Source of the DNA: an uncultured Holophagaceae bacterium
GTDB lineage: Bacteria > Acidobacteriota > Holophagae > Holophagales > Holophagaceae
Reading direction: 5' to 3'
DNA length: 39,284 bases
NCBI GenBank assembly: GCA_903868115.1
Contig: CAIPUA010000093.1
Span: 1 to 39,284 of the forward strand
Made by a program: the position numbers and the translations under genes. The notes beneath the pieces are model-generated. The model worked only from the letters and a program-made list of their open reading frames with translations. It ran no database searches and had not been told where the DNA came from. Each line of letters opens with the position of its first letter. Positions within the stretch are counted from its first letter, which is position 1. This document shows, piece after piece, positions 23,713 through 31,836 of this stretch.

Positions 23713-26319
23713 GTGTCTCCCACGCTTCGACGCATCCGATGGCGGTTGATCTGGACCAGCGTCATCGCCCTGGTTCTTTCCCTGGGCTCCTTCTATCTGA
23801 ACCAGTGGGTCTTTTCCTCCTCGGATGATGAATGCACCTGGGTGAGGGAGACGCAGAGGGTTACGGAAAACGGCAAGAAGGTGGTCCGCAAGAGGGCCGT
23901 GATCCGGGAGATCCTCCCCAATGGCGTGGCGGAAGACGCGGGCCTGCTGGAAGGCGACGAACTCCTGATGATCCAGGGCAAAAAAGTGGACCCCGATCGT
24001 CTAGGTACGGACGCTCAGGCATTCATCAATGAACAGCCGGAAGGGCGGATCCTGGTCTATGTCGTACGCCGCTACGATTTCGCCAAGAAGGAATACCGCA
24101 TTCTCCCGTTGCCCGTGCGGATCACCAAGCCCTTCCATCCCACGCCCCTCCTCGTGCTCCTGTCGGGGCTCATCGCCTGGGGACTGGGACTGCTGGTGGT
24201 GGCCTCCTCACCCCAGCGGAAGATCGCCCGCCATTTCTATTACCTCGGCGTCATGGCTCTCCTGCTGCCCTTGGCGGTGCGCGGTTTCATGGGGAATGTC
24301 CCGACCTACCTCGTGGTGCCCTACCTCTTCGTTGCCCAACTGGTCCTGGCGATCGCCCCTCCACTCTGGCTTCACTTCTTCTTGCGCTTTCCTCATTCCT
24401 TCCCACTGCGTACCAATCGACGCTTCCTGGTGGGCCTCTACGGAGGCTTTGTATGCCTGGGACTGTTTATCTTTGTAGCCCAGTTGGCGGGCGTATTTCT
24501 TGGGCCGGCGCTGATCGGTGAAATCATTCGCAATACCCCGATTCGCTGGCTCTTTTATATTTTCAATGCTGCGATCGCCTGCACCCTGGTTTCAGGCATC
24601 GTCCTGTTCTGGGTGGGGGCCTTCAAGCTGGAGGAACGCCGACGCTGGGCGCTGCTTTCGGCCCTGATCTTCAGTTCCGCGGTGCTCCTGGATCTTCTCG
24701 CCTTCTATTTCCTGAGCGCGCGGGCGGGCCAGAGCCTGATGTTCCAGCGCGAGAGTTGGATCTTCTTCGCACCGCTCCCGCTGCTGCCGCTTTCCTTTGC
24801 CTACGCCATCCTTCGGCACGGCTTCTTCGATGTCCAGCGGGCGCTGGTCCGCTGGGTCACCTATTTCGTGGTGCTGGGGGTTACGCTGATAGCCTATTTG
24901 GGGGGCCTGGCCTGGGTCTTCGCGCAGGGGATGCAATCGGTGCCACCGGGTTGGGTCGGAGCCCTGGTCGGCCTCTCTGCCATCCCGATTGGTTGGCTCC
25001 TGCGCTGGCTGCTGCAGGCACTGCGGCGCAAATTTCGTCGGGATCTGAGCCAAGCCCGGGATCAGATTCTCGGGTGCCTCCGGGAAACCCGACAGCGCCT
25101 CGCGGAGGAAGCCCTGCTGGCCGGTCTGAAGACGAGTCTGCACGAGGCCTTCCTGCCCCAGTTGCTGCTCGTGCTGTCGGTGGAAGGTCAATCGGTCACA
25201 CTGCCGCCCACCCAGGATCCTGACGCGGATGCAGGAATGGTCGAGGCCCTCCGGCGTCCTCGCAAGCTGGAGCTACCGTCTCAGTTGCTGCGCCATGCGC
25301 GGGAGAACCAGGAACTGGTGCTGGGACTGGGCGAGGATGAAGCCGACTGGATTCGCGAGCAGGGCGAGGCCGTCCGGGCCCATATGGATGCGCTGCAGGC
25401 CCAGGTGCTCGTGCTGCTCATGGCCAACCAGAAACCCCACACGATCATCCTCCTGGGCGGGAAGTACGCCGAATTGAGCTATGGGCGAGAGGACCGGGAA
25501 CTGCTCCGGGAGGTCGCCCAGGCCGCTGGCATCATCCTGGAGACAACGATCCTCCACCGGCGCCTGCTGGACCAGGGGCGCATCGAACAGGAACTGCAGA
25601 CGGCCCGAAAAATCCAGGAAAGTCTGATCACTTTCGAAGCACCTGCCATCCAGGGCTACCAGCTTGCCTTGAGGCTGGAACCGGCCCTGGAGACTGGCGG
25701 CGATCTGCTCTGGGTCAAGCGCCGCAAGCACGGGAAGTGGATTGCGGCCGTGGGTGACGTGAGCGGCAAGGGGCTCGCTGCGGCCCTCTACATGAGCCAA
25801 GCCACGGCGCTGCTCAAGTTCGCGACCCAGAGCGAGAATCTCGACTTCGACCGCATCCTCCCCGCGCTGGATCGGACCATGAGGAACCTCATGGGCAGCC
25901 GCGATTTCCTTACGCTGATCCTTCTGGAATGGGACGAGTCCGGCAGCTACCGCATCGCCCGGGCCGGGCATCCGCCGGCTTTGGTGATGCGGGGCCCCCG
26001 TCGAGAGGATATCGAGGAACTCACCTCCATCGGGCGCGGCCTTGGGTTGAGACCTGCTTCCGAGGGGGAGTGGCAGATTCACGAAGGCATTCTGCAGCCC
26101 GGTGAATGGGTCGTAATGTATAGCGATGGACTCACCGAGGCCATGAATCAGGCGGGGGAACTCTACGGGCTTGCGCGGATGGAGGACCAATTGCTCCGGA
26201 TGCGGGCCACGGGATCGGCCCGAGCGGCCTGTGAGGCCGTGTACCGGGATGTGGCCACCTTCGAATGCCAGAACCGGGACGATCGCACGCTTTTCATTCT
26301 TGGACGGGATGCGCTATGA
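23713..26319 (+). CDS. Membrane PDZ-SpoIIE (PP2C-type) phosphatase
   Basis: An 868-residue signalling protein. It has a membrane helix (about 11-32) and a PDZ-like domain (about 45-137, core REILPNGVAEDAGLLEGDEL). About eight further helices follow (145 to roughly 465), then a GAF-like cytoplasmic region (about 520-635). The C-terminal SpoIIE/RsbU-type PP2C phosphatase domain has GGD near 661, GDVSGKG near 681, ARAGHPPAL, YSDGLTEA near 803 and DDRT near 856. Such phosphatases usually act on Ser/Thr-phosphorylated anti-sigma-factor antagonists; none is encoded here. The start is probably GTG at 23713 with AAGG 6 nt upstream. The stop overlaps the next gene (ATGA). Confidence 0.88.
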   Translation: MSPTLRRIRWRLIWTSVIALVLSLGSFYLNQWVFSSSDDECTWVRETQRVTENGKKVVRKRAVIREILPNGVAEDAGLLEGDELLMIQGKKVDPDRLGTDAQAFINEQPEGRILVYVVRRYDFAKKEYRILPLPVRITKPFHPTPLLVLLSGLIAWGLGLLVVASSPQRKIARHFYYLGVMALLLPLAVRGFMGNVPTYLVVPYLFVAQLVLAIAPPLWLHFFLRFPHSFPLRTNRRFLVGLYGGFVCLGLFIFVAQLAGVFLGPALIGEIIRNTPIRWLFYIFNAAIACTLVSGIVLFWVGAFKLEERRRWALLSALIFSSAVLLDLLAFYFLSARAGQSLMFQRESWIFFAPLPLLPLSFAYAILRHGFFDVQRALVRWVTYFVVLGVTLIAYLGGLAWVFAQGMQSVPPGWVGALVGLSAIPIGWLLRWLLQALRRKFRRDLSQARDQILGCLRETRQRLAEEALLAGLKTSLHEAFLPQLLLVLSVEGQSVTLPPTQDPDADAGMVEALRRPRKLELPSQLLRHARENQELVLGLGEDEADWIREQGEAVRAHMDALQAQVLVLLMANQKPHTIILLGGKYAELSYGREDRELLREVAQAAGIILETTILHRRLLDQGRIEQELQTARKIQESLITFEAPAIQGYQLALRLEPALETGGDLLWVKRRKHGKWIAAVGDVSGKGLAAALYMSQATALLKFATQSENLDFDRILPALDRTMRNLMGSRDFLTLILLEWDESGSYRIARAGHPPALVMRGPRREDIEELTSIGRGLGLRPASEGEWQIHEGILQPGEWVVMYSDGLTEAMNQAGELYGLARMEDQLLRMRATGSARAACEAVYRDVATFECQNRDDRTLFILGRDAL

Positions 26320-26873
26320 ACGAGAATTCTCAGGCATCCGGGACCCAAACCTGGCTCGGTAGCGCCGTGATCGCGCTGCTGGCCGCCCAACTGGGCTTGA
26401 CCTGGATCCAGGGCAGCCTGCTCCATCGCCAGCATCAGGATATTCAGGGGCTGCGCGAGGATTTGCAGAGCCTCGCCGAGAGCCTTGATCAAGGCACTTC
26501 GGGGCCCCCCGAGAAGGAAGGCGTCCTGGTCCCAGCCCGCGGCAGGCGCCTGCGGCGTTTCCCTCAGACAGCGGCGCGTGTGACCTACCTTGCGCACCAG
26601 GAGGAACCGTCCGATCAGCCGGAGAATGCCGCCAAAAAGGACCTGGAGGCCTCCAAGCAATCCGCCCAGAAGGCCGTCAAGGATGCCCGGGAGGTTCAAC
26701 AGAAGCTCTCCTTCACTGAAAACGCCCGGCTCGCGGAGGAAAAGGCCCGTAAGGCCGAGGAGAAGGTCCGGCTCGAAGGCGCTCCTTTCCCGTGGCAGAA
26801 GTGGTTCTGGACCGGTCTCGGGGCGGGACTGCTGGCTCTCGTGTTGCGGAACTGGCTGCGCCGACGAGGCTGA
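26316..26873 (+). CDS. Coiled-coil membrane protein of unknown function
   Basis: A 185-residue protein that I do not recognise. A membrane helix near residues 12-32 is followed by a charged stretch, a probable coiled coil (about 105-150, with repeated Ala/Lys/Glu such as ARLAEEKARKAEEKVRLE) and a second membrane helix (about 158-178) ending in RNWLRRRG. The membrane hairpin would place the coiled coil on one side of the membrane. The ATG overlaps the phosphatase stop by 4 nt, and the next gene starts 4 nt after its end. The arrangement suggests that it partners the phosphatase, but that is inference. Confidence 0.8.
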   Translation: MNENSQASGTQTWLGSAVIALLAAQLGLTWIQGSLLHRQHQDIQGLREDLQSLAESLDQGTSGPPEKEGVLVPARGRRLRRFPQTAARVTYLAHQEEPSDQPENAAKKDLEASKQSAQKAVKDAREVQQKLSFTENARLAEEKARKAEEKVRLEGAPFPWQKWFWTGLGAGLLALVLRNWLRRRG

Positions 26874-26877
26874 GAGG

Positions 26878-27675
26878 GTGAGTTCCCTGCACGACTACCT
26901 TCAGGCGGACCCCGAATGCCGGGATTTGGCAATGGGGGCCGTGCTCGCTGCCGGACCCCTGCTGGAGGACCCCGATCCCGGGCCCCTCGTGCGGACGCTG
27001 GAGGCGTGGGTCTTGGATCTCGCGGGACGCATGCCCCTGCCCTGGAGCACCCACGCCGCCGTGGATACCTTGAATCACTACCTTTTCCAGGAGCAGGGCC
27101 TCCAGGGCGACCGGGAGACCTTCGACGATCCCGATAATGTGGTCCTGCCCAGGGTGGTGGCGCGCAGGCGCGGCCTGCCCATTACCCTTTCCATCCTGTG
27201 GATCGATGTCGCTCGGCGGCTCGGGTTCGATGCCATTGGCGTGGGGTTGCCCGGTCATTTCATCACCGGTCTGCGGTTAGACCTTGGCACGCTCTATTTC
27301 GATCCCTTTCAGGGCGGCCTTCCCGTGGGGGAGGAACAGGCCGCTACGCTCGTGAGGCGCGCCACGAGCGGCAGGACCCCCTTCGAGCCCGCCATGCTGG
27401 GACCCCTTCCCCATCGGGCGATCCTGATGCGGTTGGTGCGGAGTCTCCATGCACGCTACCTCCGGACCCAGGCCTGGGATGAGGCTTTCTGGACGGCCAC
27501 CCATCTGGTGCTGCTCAGCCCCGAGGATCCGCTGCCCTACCGGGACAGGGCCTTCGTGCGACTCAAGCGGGGCGAAGTCGTCGAAGCGCTCAGGGATCTG
27601 CAGGAAGCCATTCGCCTGGGGCCGGAATCCGAGGCCCAGATCGTCGAATGGATGGAACGGATGAAAAAGGGGTAG
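26878..27675 (+). CDS. SirB1-family transglutaminase-like/TPR protein
   Basis: A 265-residue cytoplasmic protein. The SirB1-type transglutaminase-like core covers about residues 35-160 (VARRRGLPITLSILWIDVAR, then VGLPGHFITGL and YFDPFQGG). A TPR-like helical tail follows (about 185-262). The His of PGHF and the Asp of FDPF are in place. The position where transglutaminases carry the Cys nucleophile has no Cys, as I recall is common in SirB1 relatives, so binding rather than catalysis is likely. The GTG start lies 4 nt after the previous stop, with GAGG upstream. It is the third gene of the phosphatase cassette. Confidence 0.85.
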   Translation: MSSLHDYLQADPECRDLAMGAVLAAGPLLEDPDPGPLVRTLEAWVLDLAGRMPLPWSTHAAVDTLNHYLFQEQGLQGDRETFDDPDNVVLPRVVARRRGLPITLSILWIDVARRLGFDAIGVGLPGHFITGLRLDLGTLYFDPFQGGLPVGEEQAATLVRRATSGRTPFEPAMLGPLPHRAILMRLVRSLHARYLRTQAWDEAFWTATHLVLLSPEDPLPYRDRAFVRLKRGEVVEALRDLQEAIRLGPESEAQIVEWMERMKKG

Positions 27676-27679
27676 GCGA

Positions 27680-28249
27680 ATGGACCTGACACGATTCCTC
27701 GAACTGGCCCGGACCCACGGTTGGCAAGGCATGGCGCTGTGGGGCGTGCTGCTCGCTCAGGCCCTGCTGTGGGTCGGGCTCGCGCGGCTGCATATGGCCA
27801 TCCTGCGGGAGGAGGCGCCCTGGGAGGAATGCGTAGGAAAGATTCGCAGCGCGTTTCTCCGCAAGGTGAACGGCAAGGAGGAAAGCGATGAACTCAGGGT
27901 GCACCGCTATGCCCCCCTCGTGGATAAGTTGCTGGTGCTCCATTTCGCCGAGGAAAAGGCAGAGTGTTTCGATCGCTGGCTGCTGCTCCGCTGGAAGATC
28001 AAGGAAGGCCTTCGCCCCTATTGGATCCGCTGGGGGCACCTGCTCATCGCCTTCGGTGTCGTCGTCTGGTTTCTCAACGGGCTCCGCTTGGACATCGGCA
28101 TGGACCTGCTGAAGCGCACCCCCTGCGACCCGCGCCTGCTGTGGGTCTGGTTGGGCTACGCCATGGTCATCGCCTGGAAGCTCGTGGGTCTTCAGGGCAA
28201 CCTCGAACGCGTCCAGCGCGCCCTGCTGCTGCCCAGGCGGGACGAATGA
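27680..28249 (+). CDS. Hypothetical inner-membrane protein
   Basis: A 189-residue protein that I do not recognise. Three membrane segments are likely: about 18-40, 118-138 (HLLIAFGVVVWFLNGL) and 150-172 (WVWLGYAMVIAWKLVGL). The first two are separated by a charged region of about 75 residues. The ATG lies 4 nt after the SirB1-like gene's stop with AAGGGG upstream, so it closes the phosphatase cassette. Its stop abuts that of convergent ribA with no bases between. No terminator hairpin fits there, so the two transcripts may overlap. Confidence 0.82.
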   Translation: MDLTRFLELARTHGWQGMALWGVLLAQALLWVGLARLHMAILREEAPWEECVGKIRSAFLRKVNGKEESDELRVHRYAPLVDKLLVLHFAEEKAECFDRWLLLRWKIKEGLRPYWIRWGHLLIAFGVVVWFLNGLRLDIGMDLLKRTPCDPRLLWVWLGYAMVIAWKLVGLQGNLERVQRALLLPRRDE

Positions 28250-28930
28250 CTAGAGCGCGGCATCCTCGGTGAAATCCAGCAGGTGGCCTGATTTGGCGGC
28301 CTTGGTCTGGAGGTAGCGCAGGTTGTGGGGGTTCGAGTCGATCTGGTGCGGCTCCCGCTGGACATGAATGCCAGCCTCTTGGAGGGCTTCGATCTTGCGC
28401 GGATTGTTGGTCAGGAGCTTCACCTTGCTGATGCCGAAGAAGCGCAGCATCTCCACTGCGGCCTCGTAGGACCGCAGGTCGTCTTCGAAGCCCAACTCGT
28501 GGTTGGCCTCTACCGTGTCCATGCCCTGTTCCTGGAGGGCATAGGCCTTGAGCTTGTTGAGGAGGCCGATGCCGCGGCCTTCCTGGCGCATGTAGAGCAC
28601 GATGCCGCCGTGCAGACCGATGAAGCGAAAAGCTTCTTCGAGTTGGGCACGGCAGTCGCACTTGAGGCTACCCATGACATCGCCGGTCCAGCATTCGCTG
28701 TGGATCCGCACGGAGGTGCGCCTCCGCGCATCCAGATCACCAGCTACGATGGCCAGGTGCTCCTTGCCGGTCAGTTTTTCGAGAAAACCGTAGACCGTGA
28801 ACTTGCCGAAGATGGTGGGCACATTCGCCTTGGCCACGAAGGGCACGGCTTCGGTCTCGAACTTGGTGATCACTTCGAGCGGCGAACCTGCGTCGAGGTG
28901 GGGGGCGCTGCTGCTGTCCTTGGGACACAT
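28250..28930 (-). CDS. ribA: GTP cyclohydrolase II
   Basis: A 226-residue enzyme that opens GTP to the pyrimidine precursor of riboflavin, releasing formate and pyrophosphate. The zinc ligands Cys80, Cys91 and Cys93 lie in HSECWTGDVMGSLKCDCRAQ. The active-site stretch MRQEGRGIGLLNKLKAY and the C-terminal LLTNNPRKIEAL are typical. It stands alone, without the DHBP synthase (RibB) domain often fused in bacteria. The first 25 or so residues extend beyond E. coli RibA. The ATG at 28930 has only a weak ribosome site. No FMN-riboswitch-like leader is visible in the 98 bases upstream. Confidence 0.95.
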   Translation of the reverse strand: MCPKDSSSAPHLDAGSPLEVITKFETEAVPFVAKANVPTIFGKFTVYGFLEKLTGKEHLAIVAGDLDARRRTSVRIHSECWTGDVMGSLKCDCRAQLEEAFRFIGLHGGIVLYMRQEGRGIGLLNKLKAYALQEQGMDTVEANHELGFEDDLRSYEAAVEMLRFFGISKVKLLTNNPRKIEALQEAGIHVQREPHQIDSNPHNLRYLQTKAAKSGHLLDFTEDAAL

Positions 28931-29028
28931 GGGATGTTCCCGTCAAAAGGAATGAAGAGGCATGCGTTTAATGGTGTTCATGGGACGTTTGGGGCGGGCA
29001 GCAGATCCCGCAAGCAAAACGTGGGAGT

Positions 29029-30030
29029 TCATGGAGTTGCGAGATCCGCTGCGATCCTGGCCAGGATCGCGGCATCCATCAGGGTCTGGGCCCTCTCGAG
29101 AGGACCGTCCAGCTTGGCCCCGGAGGCCAGACGGTGGCCACCTCCCCCGAAGCTTCGGCACACCGCGTTGACATCCACCCGCTCCCGGGAACGCAGGCTG
29201 GCCTTGATTTGGCCGTCCTCCAGTTCATAGAGAAGGCAGGCGACTTCGACGCCACGGAGTTCCAAGGGCTTATTGACCAGGCCTTCCATGTCATCGTGGA
29301 TGGCACCGCATACACTCATGTCGGTTCGGGTCAGGCGGAGGCAGGCATAGCGCCCGACTGCCTGAAGCCGCAGGCCCTCGAAGGCTCGACCGAAGAGCTT
29401 TAGCCGTTCGGGGCGACCCTGATGGTACAGGTCTTGGTAGACCCGGGCCGGTTCGACACCTTCCTCGATGAGTTCCGCGGCCATGCGATGGGTCTTGGGC
29501 GTGGCGTTGGAGAACCGGAAGTTGCCCGTATCGTCCACGAGACCGGCATAAAGAGCCGTGGCCATGGCACGGGGCAGGGGGCGGGGCATTCGCCGAGCCA
29601 CTAGATCAAAGACCAGCTCGGCGGAGGCGCTGGCGGCGCTATCCGTGAACTCGTGATCGAAACCTTGGGGTGATTCCTTCATGTGGTGATCCAGGCAAAT
29701 CTTCACGGCCTTGGATGCCAGAAAGGTCTCTTGCATGACCCCCAGTCGGTGGGGCTCCGAGGCGTCCACGAGGATCCATGTCTCGGGCCATTGCGCGAGC
29801 TCCCGGTGCCGATCAGTCGGTTCGAAGGCTTCGACCCAGCCCTGCGGATCCATGAAGCGAAGGAAATGGGGCAGTTCGGGGTTCACGACGATGCGCACCT
29901 CCTTGCCCAGGGAGCGCAGATAGTAAGCCAAGCCAATCATGGCGCCAGTGCCGTCCCCGTCGGGATTCTCGTGGGAGGTGAGCAGAATCCTCTGGGGCGA
30001 TTCGAGGAATCGGGCGAAGCGTTCGAGCAT
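29029..30030 (-). CDS. nrnA: DHH/DHHA1 phosphoesterase, NrnA-like
   Basis: A 333-residue cytoplasmic phosphoesterase of the NrnA type, which degrades very short RNAs and, in some species, pAp or cyclic-dinucleotide products. Motif I is SHENPDGDGTG (Asp24, Asp26). The DHH motif is CLDHHMKES. A third metal site lies in YAGLVDDTGNFRFSNATPKT, and the DHHA1 domain ends in RSFGGGGHRLASGAKLDG. All metal-binding blocks are intact. The ATG at 30030 has GGAAG about 9 nt upstream. It follows add on the same strand after 86 bases and precedes ribA by 98 bases, so co-transcription is possible. Confidence 0.92.
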   Translation of the reverse strand: MLERFARFLESPQRILLTSHENPDGDGTGAMIGLAYYLRSLGKEVRIVVNPELPHFLRFMDPQGWVEAFEPTDRHRELAQWPETWILVDASEPHRLGVMQETFLASKAVKICLDHHMKESPQGFDHEFTDSAASASAELVFDLVARRMPRPLPRAMATALYAGLVDDTGNFRFSNATPKTHRMAAELIEEGVEPARVYQDLYHQGRPERLKLFGRAFEGLRLQAVGRYACLRLTRTDMSVCGAIHDDMEGLVNKPLELRGVEVACLLYELEDGQIKASLRSRERVDVNAVCRSFGGGGHRLASGAKLDGPLERAQTLMDAAILARIAADLATP

Positions 30031-30070
30031 TCAGGAGGCTTCCATGATTCAGAGCTGTTCCTTCTTCTCG

Positions 30071-30089
30071 GTATCGCCTGGGGCGATAC
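30071..30089. other. Perfect hairpin in the add-nrnA gap
   Basis: GTATCGCC (30071-30078), loop TGG, GGCGATAC (30082-30089), with partial extension by CTCG/CGAG outside. It is 28 bases past the add stop. No U-tract follows on the minus strand, so it is more likely an mRNA-processing or stabilising stem than a terminator. Confidence 0.5.
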
Positions 30090-30116
30090 GCGAGGCAGTG
30101 CCGACCCACCTGAGGG

Positions 30117-31184
30117 TCACAGCTGTTCCTTTCTACTTTCCAGGCTCTTGTGCTTGAAGGACTTCAGTTCGTCCACCACGTCCGCGAGCAGCGAGCGTTT
30201 GATGGCGTAGGGCAGGAAGGCACTCTTGAAGCCCATGATGATGAGTTCCTTGATTTCTTCCAGGGAGAAACCAAGCTGTTCGTGGAGCACCTGGTACTCG
30301 CGGCTCACGGTGGTGTTCGTCACCATGCGGTTGTCGGTATTCACCGTGACGCGCAGTCCCAGATCGAAGAAGAGGCGGATGGGATGATCGGCCATCTTCT
30401 TCACCGCCTTGGTCTGCACGTTGCTGCTGGGACAGCACTCGAGGGGGATGCGGTGGTCGTTTACATAATTGAGGAGATCACCGTCCTCGACCAACCGCAC
30501 CCCGTGGCCGATGCGATGGGCGCCGCAGAGGTGGATGGCCTGGTGGATACTTTCGGGGCCGTAGGCTTCTCCGGCGTGCAGGGTGCAGTTGATGTTGTTG
30601 GCCAGGACGCGGCCAAAGGCATCCTTGTGGCGCTTGGCGGGGAAATCTTCCTCGGCGCCGGCCAGGTCGAAGCCGACGACCCCTTTGTTTTTGAAGGCCA
30701 CCGTGAGGTCCGCCAGCTTGAGGCTGATCTCAGGGCTGATGTGGCGCATGCCGCACAGAATGACACCGGTCCGGATGTCATATTTTTTTTCGGCCAGCGC
30801 GAGACCCTCCAGCACGGCCTGGACGATGCTGTGGAGGGTCATGCCCTTCTGCTGATGGAGGATCGGGCTGTAGCGAACTTCCATGTAGCGGACATTCTCC
30901 TGCGCGGCATCCTCAGCCAGTTCGAAGGCCGTGCGCACGAGGGACTCGTGAGTTTGCATCACCGAAAGCGTGACGTCGAAGGCCTTGAGATATTCCACTA
31001 GGGACTTGCAGTCCTCGCCCACTTCAACGAAGGGGCGGAGCTTCTCGGGCGAGTCTCCGGGCAGTTTGACCTTCTGCTGCTCGGCGAGTTCGAGGATGGT
31101 CTGGATGCGGAGGCTGCCATCGAGATGCACGTGCAGATCCGTCTTGGGGAGGCGCTGGATGTCCTGAATCGTAAGTTTTTGCAT
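30117..31184 (-). CDS. add: Adenosine deaminase
   Basis: A 355-residue zinc enzyme that converts adenosine to inosine in purine salvage. The metal ligands His18 and His20 lie in KTDLHVHLDGSL. Further motifs are TLHAGEAYGPESI (His and catalytic Glu), HRIGHGVRL and the Asp of VTVNTDNRMV. That last motif has Asn where many deaminases have a second Asp; as I recall, this is usual in one bacterial subgroup. I chose the ATG at 31184 because it directly precedes the conserved N-terminus, although it has no Shine-Dalgarno match. The fur-family gene lies 46 bases upstream on the same strand. Confidence 0.93.
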   Translation of the reverse strand: MQKLTIQDIQRLPKTDLHVHLDGSLRIQTILELAEQQKVKLPGDSPEKLRPFVEVGEDCKSLVEYLKAFDVTLSVMQTHESLVRTAFELAEDAAQENVRYMEVRYSPILHQQKGMTLHSIVQAVLEGLALAEKKYDIRTGVILCGMRHISPEISLKLADLTVAFKNKGVVGFDLAGAEEDFPAKRHKDAFGRVLANNINCTLHAGEAYGPESIHQAIHLCGAHRIGHGVRLVEDGDLLNYVNDHRIPLECCPSSNVQTKAVKKMADHPIRLFFDLGLRVTVNTDNRMVTNTTVSREYQVLHEQLGFSLEEIKELIIMGFKSAFLPYAIKRSLLADVVDELKSFKHKSLESRKEQL

Positions 31185-31230
31185 AACTGACAAGGCTAGC
31201 AGGATTTTTGAACCGCGAACCCGGGGCTCA

Positions 31231-31737
31231 TCAAGTGTGGAGTTGTGCCACGCGGTTCCGGATTGTTCCCTCGTCCGCCTGGCCTGTGCACCCTGGGCAG
31301 AGACCGAAGATCTGCAGGCTGTGATGGATAAGCTTGAAGCCATGGGCAGCGCAGATCTGCTCCTGGAGGTTCTCGATGTCGGGTCGGTAGAACTCGACGA
31401 CCTGACTGCAGTTCAGGCAGATCAGGTGATCGTGGTGCTCGTCGCCCTGGGCGGCTTCGTAGTTGGCGTGGCTGGCGCCCAGGCTGTTCTTGCGGACCAG
31501 TCCCGACTGCACCAGCAGATCAAGCGTGCGGTAAACCGTGGCTCGGCTTATGTTCCCGCCTGCCGTGCGCAGGTGGGCGTGCAGGGTCTCCGCGTCGAAG
31601 TGACTCTCCCGCTGAAAGATCGAAGCCAGGACCGCGAGGCGTTCGCCTGTGAGCTTGAGTTTCCGGCTCCGGAGGAAGACCTCGAAACGGGCCGCTTCCG
31701 CAGAGCGTGCCTTGCGGGATTCGGGGACATGGCCCAT
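31231..31737 (-). CDS. Fur-family metal or peroxide-responsive repressor
   Basis: A 168-residue transcription factor. The N-terminal winged helix covers about residues 17-95 (LKLTGERLAVLASIF, then NISRATVYRTLDLLVQSGLV). The dimerisation domain has HHDHLICLNCSQVVEF and the second Cys pair in GLCPGC, together forming the structural zinc site. The regulatory-site residues (His/Asp/Glu of EHHDH and nearby) are present. Whether it is Fur, PerR or Zur cannot be decided. The ATG at 31737 has a GGAG site. It diverges from the tautomerase-like regulator across 99 bases that contain an inverted repeat CATTCG/CGAATG (31758-31763 and 31785-31790), a possible operator. Confidence 0.93.
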   Translation of the reverse strand: MGHVPESRKARSAEAARFEVFLRSRKLKLTGERLAVLASIFQRESHFDAETLHAHLRTAGGNISRATVYRTLDLLVQSGLVRKNSLGASHANYEAAQGDEHHDHLICLNCSQVVEFYRPDIENLQEQICAAHGFKLIHHSLQIFGLCPGCTGQADEGTIRNRVAQLHT

Positions 31738-31777
31738 GGATTCTCCAGATTCGGGAACATTCGCTCAAGAAAATGCC

Positions 31778-31806
31778 TTGGCTTCGAATGGGCGAAAGCA
31801 TAAATT
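31778..31806 (+). promoter_or_regulatory. Probable promoter of the tautomerase-like regulator gene
   Basis: TTGGCT (31778-31783), a 17-base spacer, then TAAATT (31801-31806), each 4 of 6 to the sigma70 consensus. The start codon at 31837 follows after a leader of about 24 bases with an AGGGAG site. The inverted repeat CATTCG (31758-31763)/CGAATG (31785-31790) spans the -35 region and also lies upstream of the divergent Fur-family gene. One protein could therefore control both. Confidence 0.45.
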
Positions 31807-31836
31807 TAAGGATATCCATCCGAAAAGGGAGTTGAT

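Noticed and set aside
28322-28345. tRNA-like GGGTTCGAGTC string
   Set aside because: It lies inside the conserved C-terminal coding part of ribA and cannot be folded into a cloverleaf.
30071-30089. Intrinsic terminator of add
   Set aside because: The stem is perfect but the bases that follow on the minus strand are A/G-rich, not U-rich.
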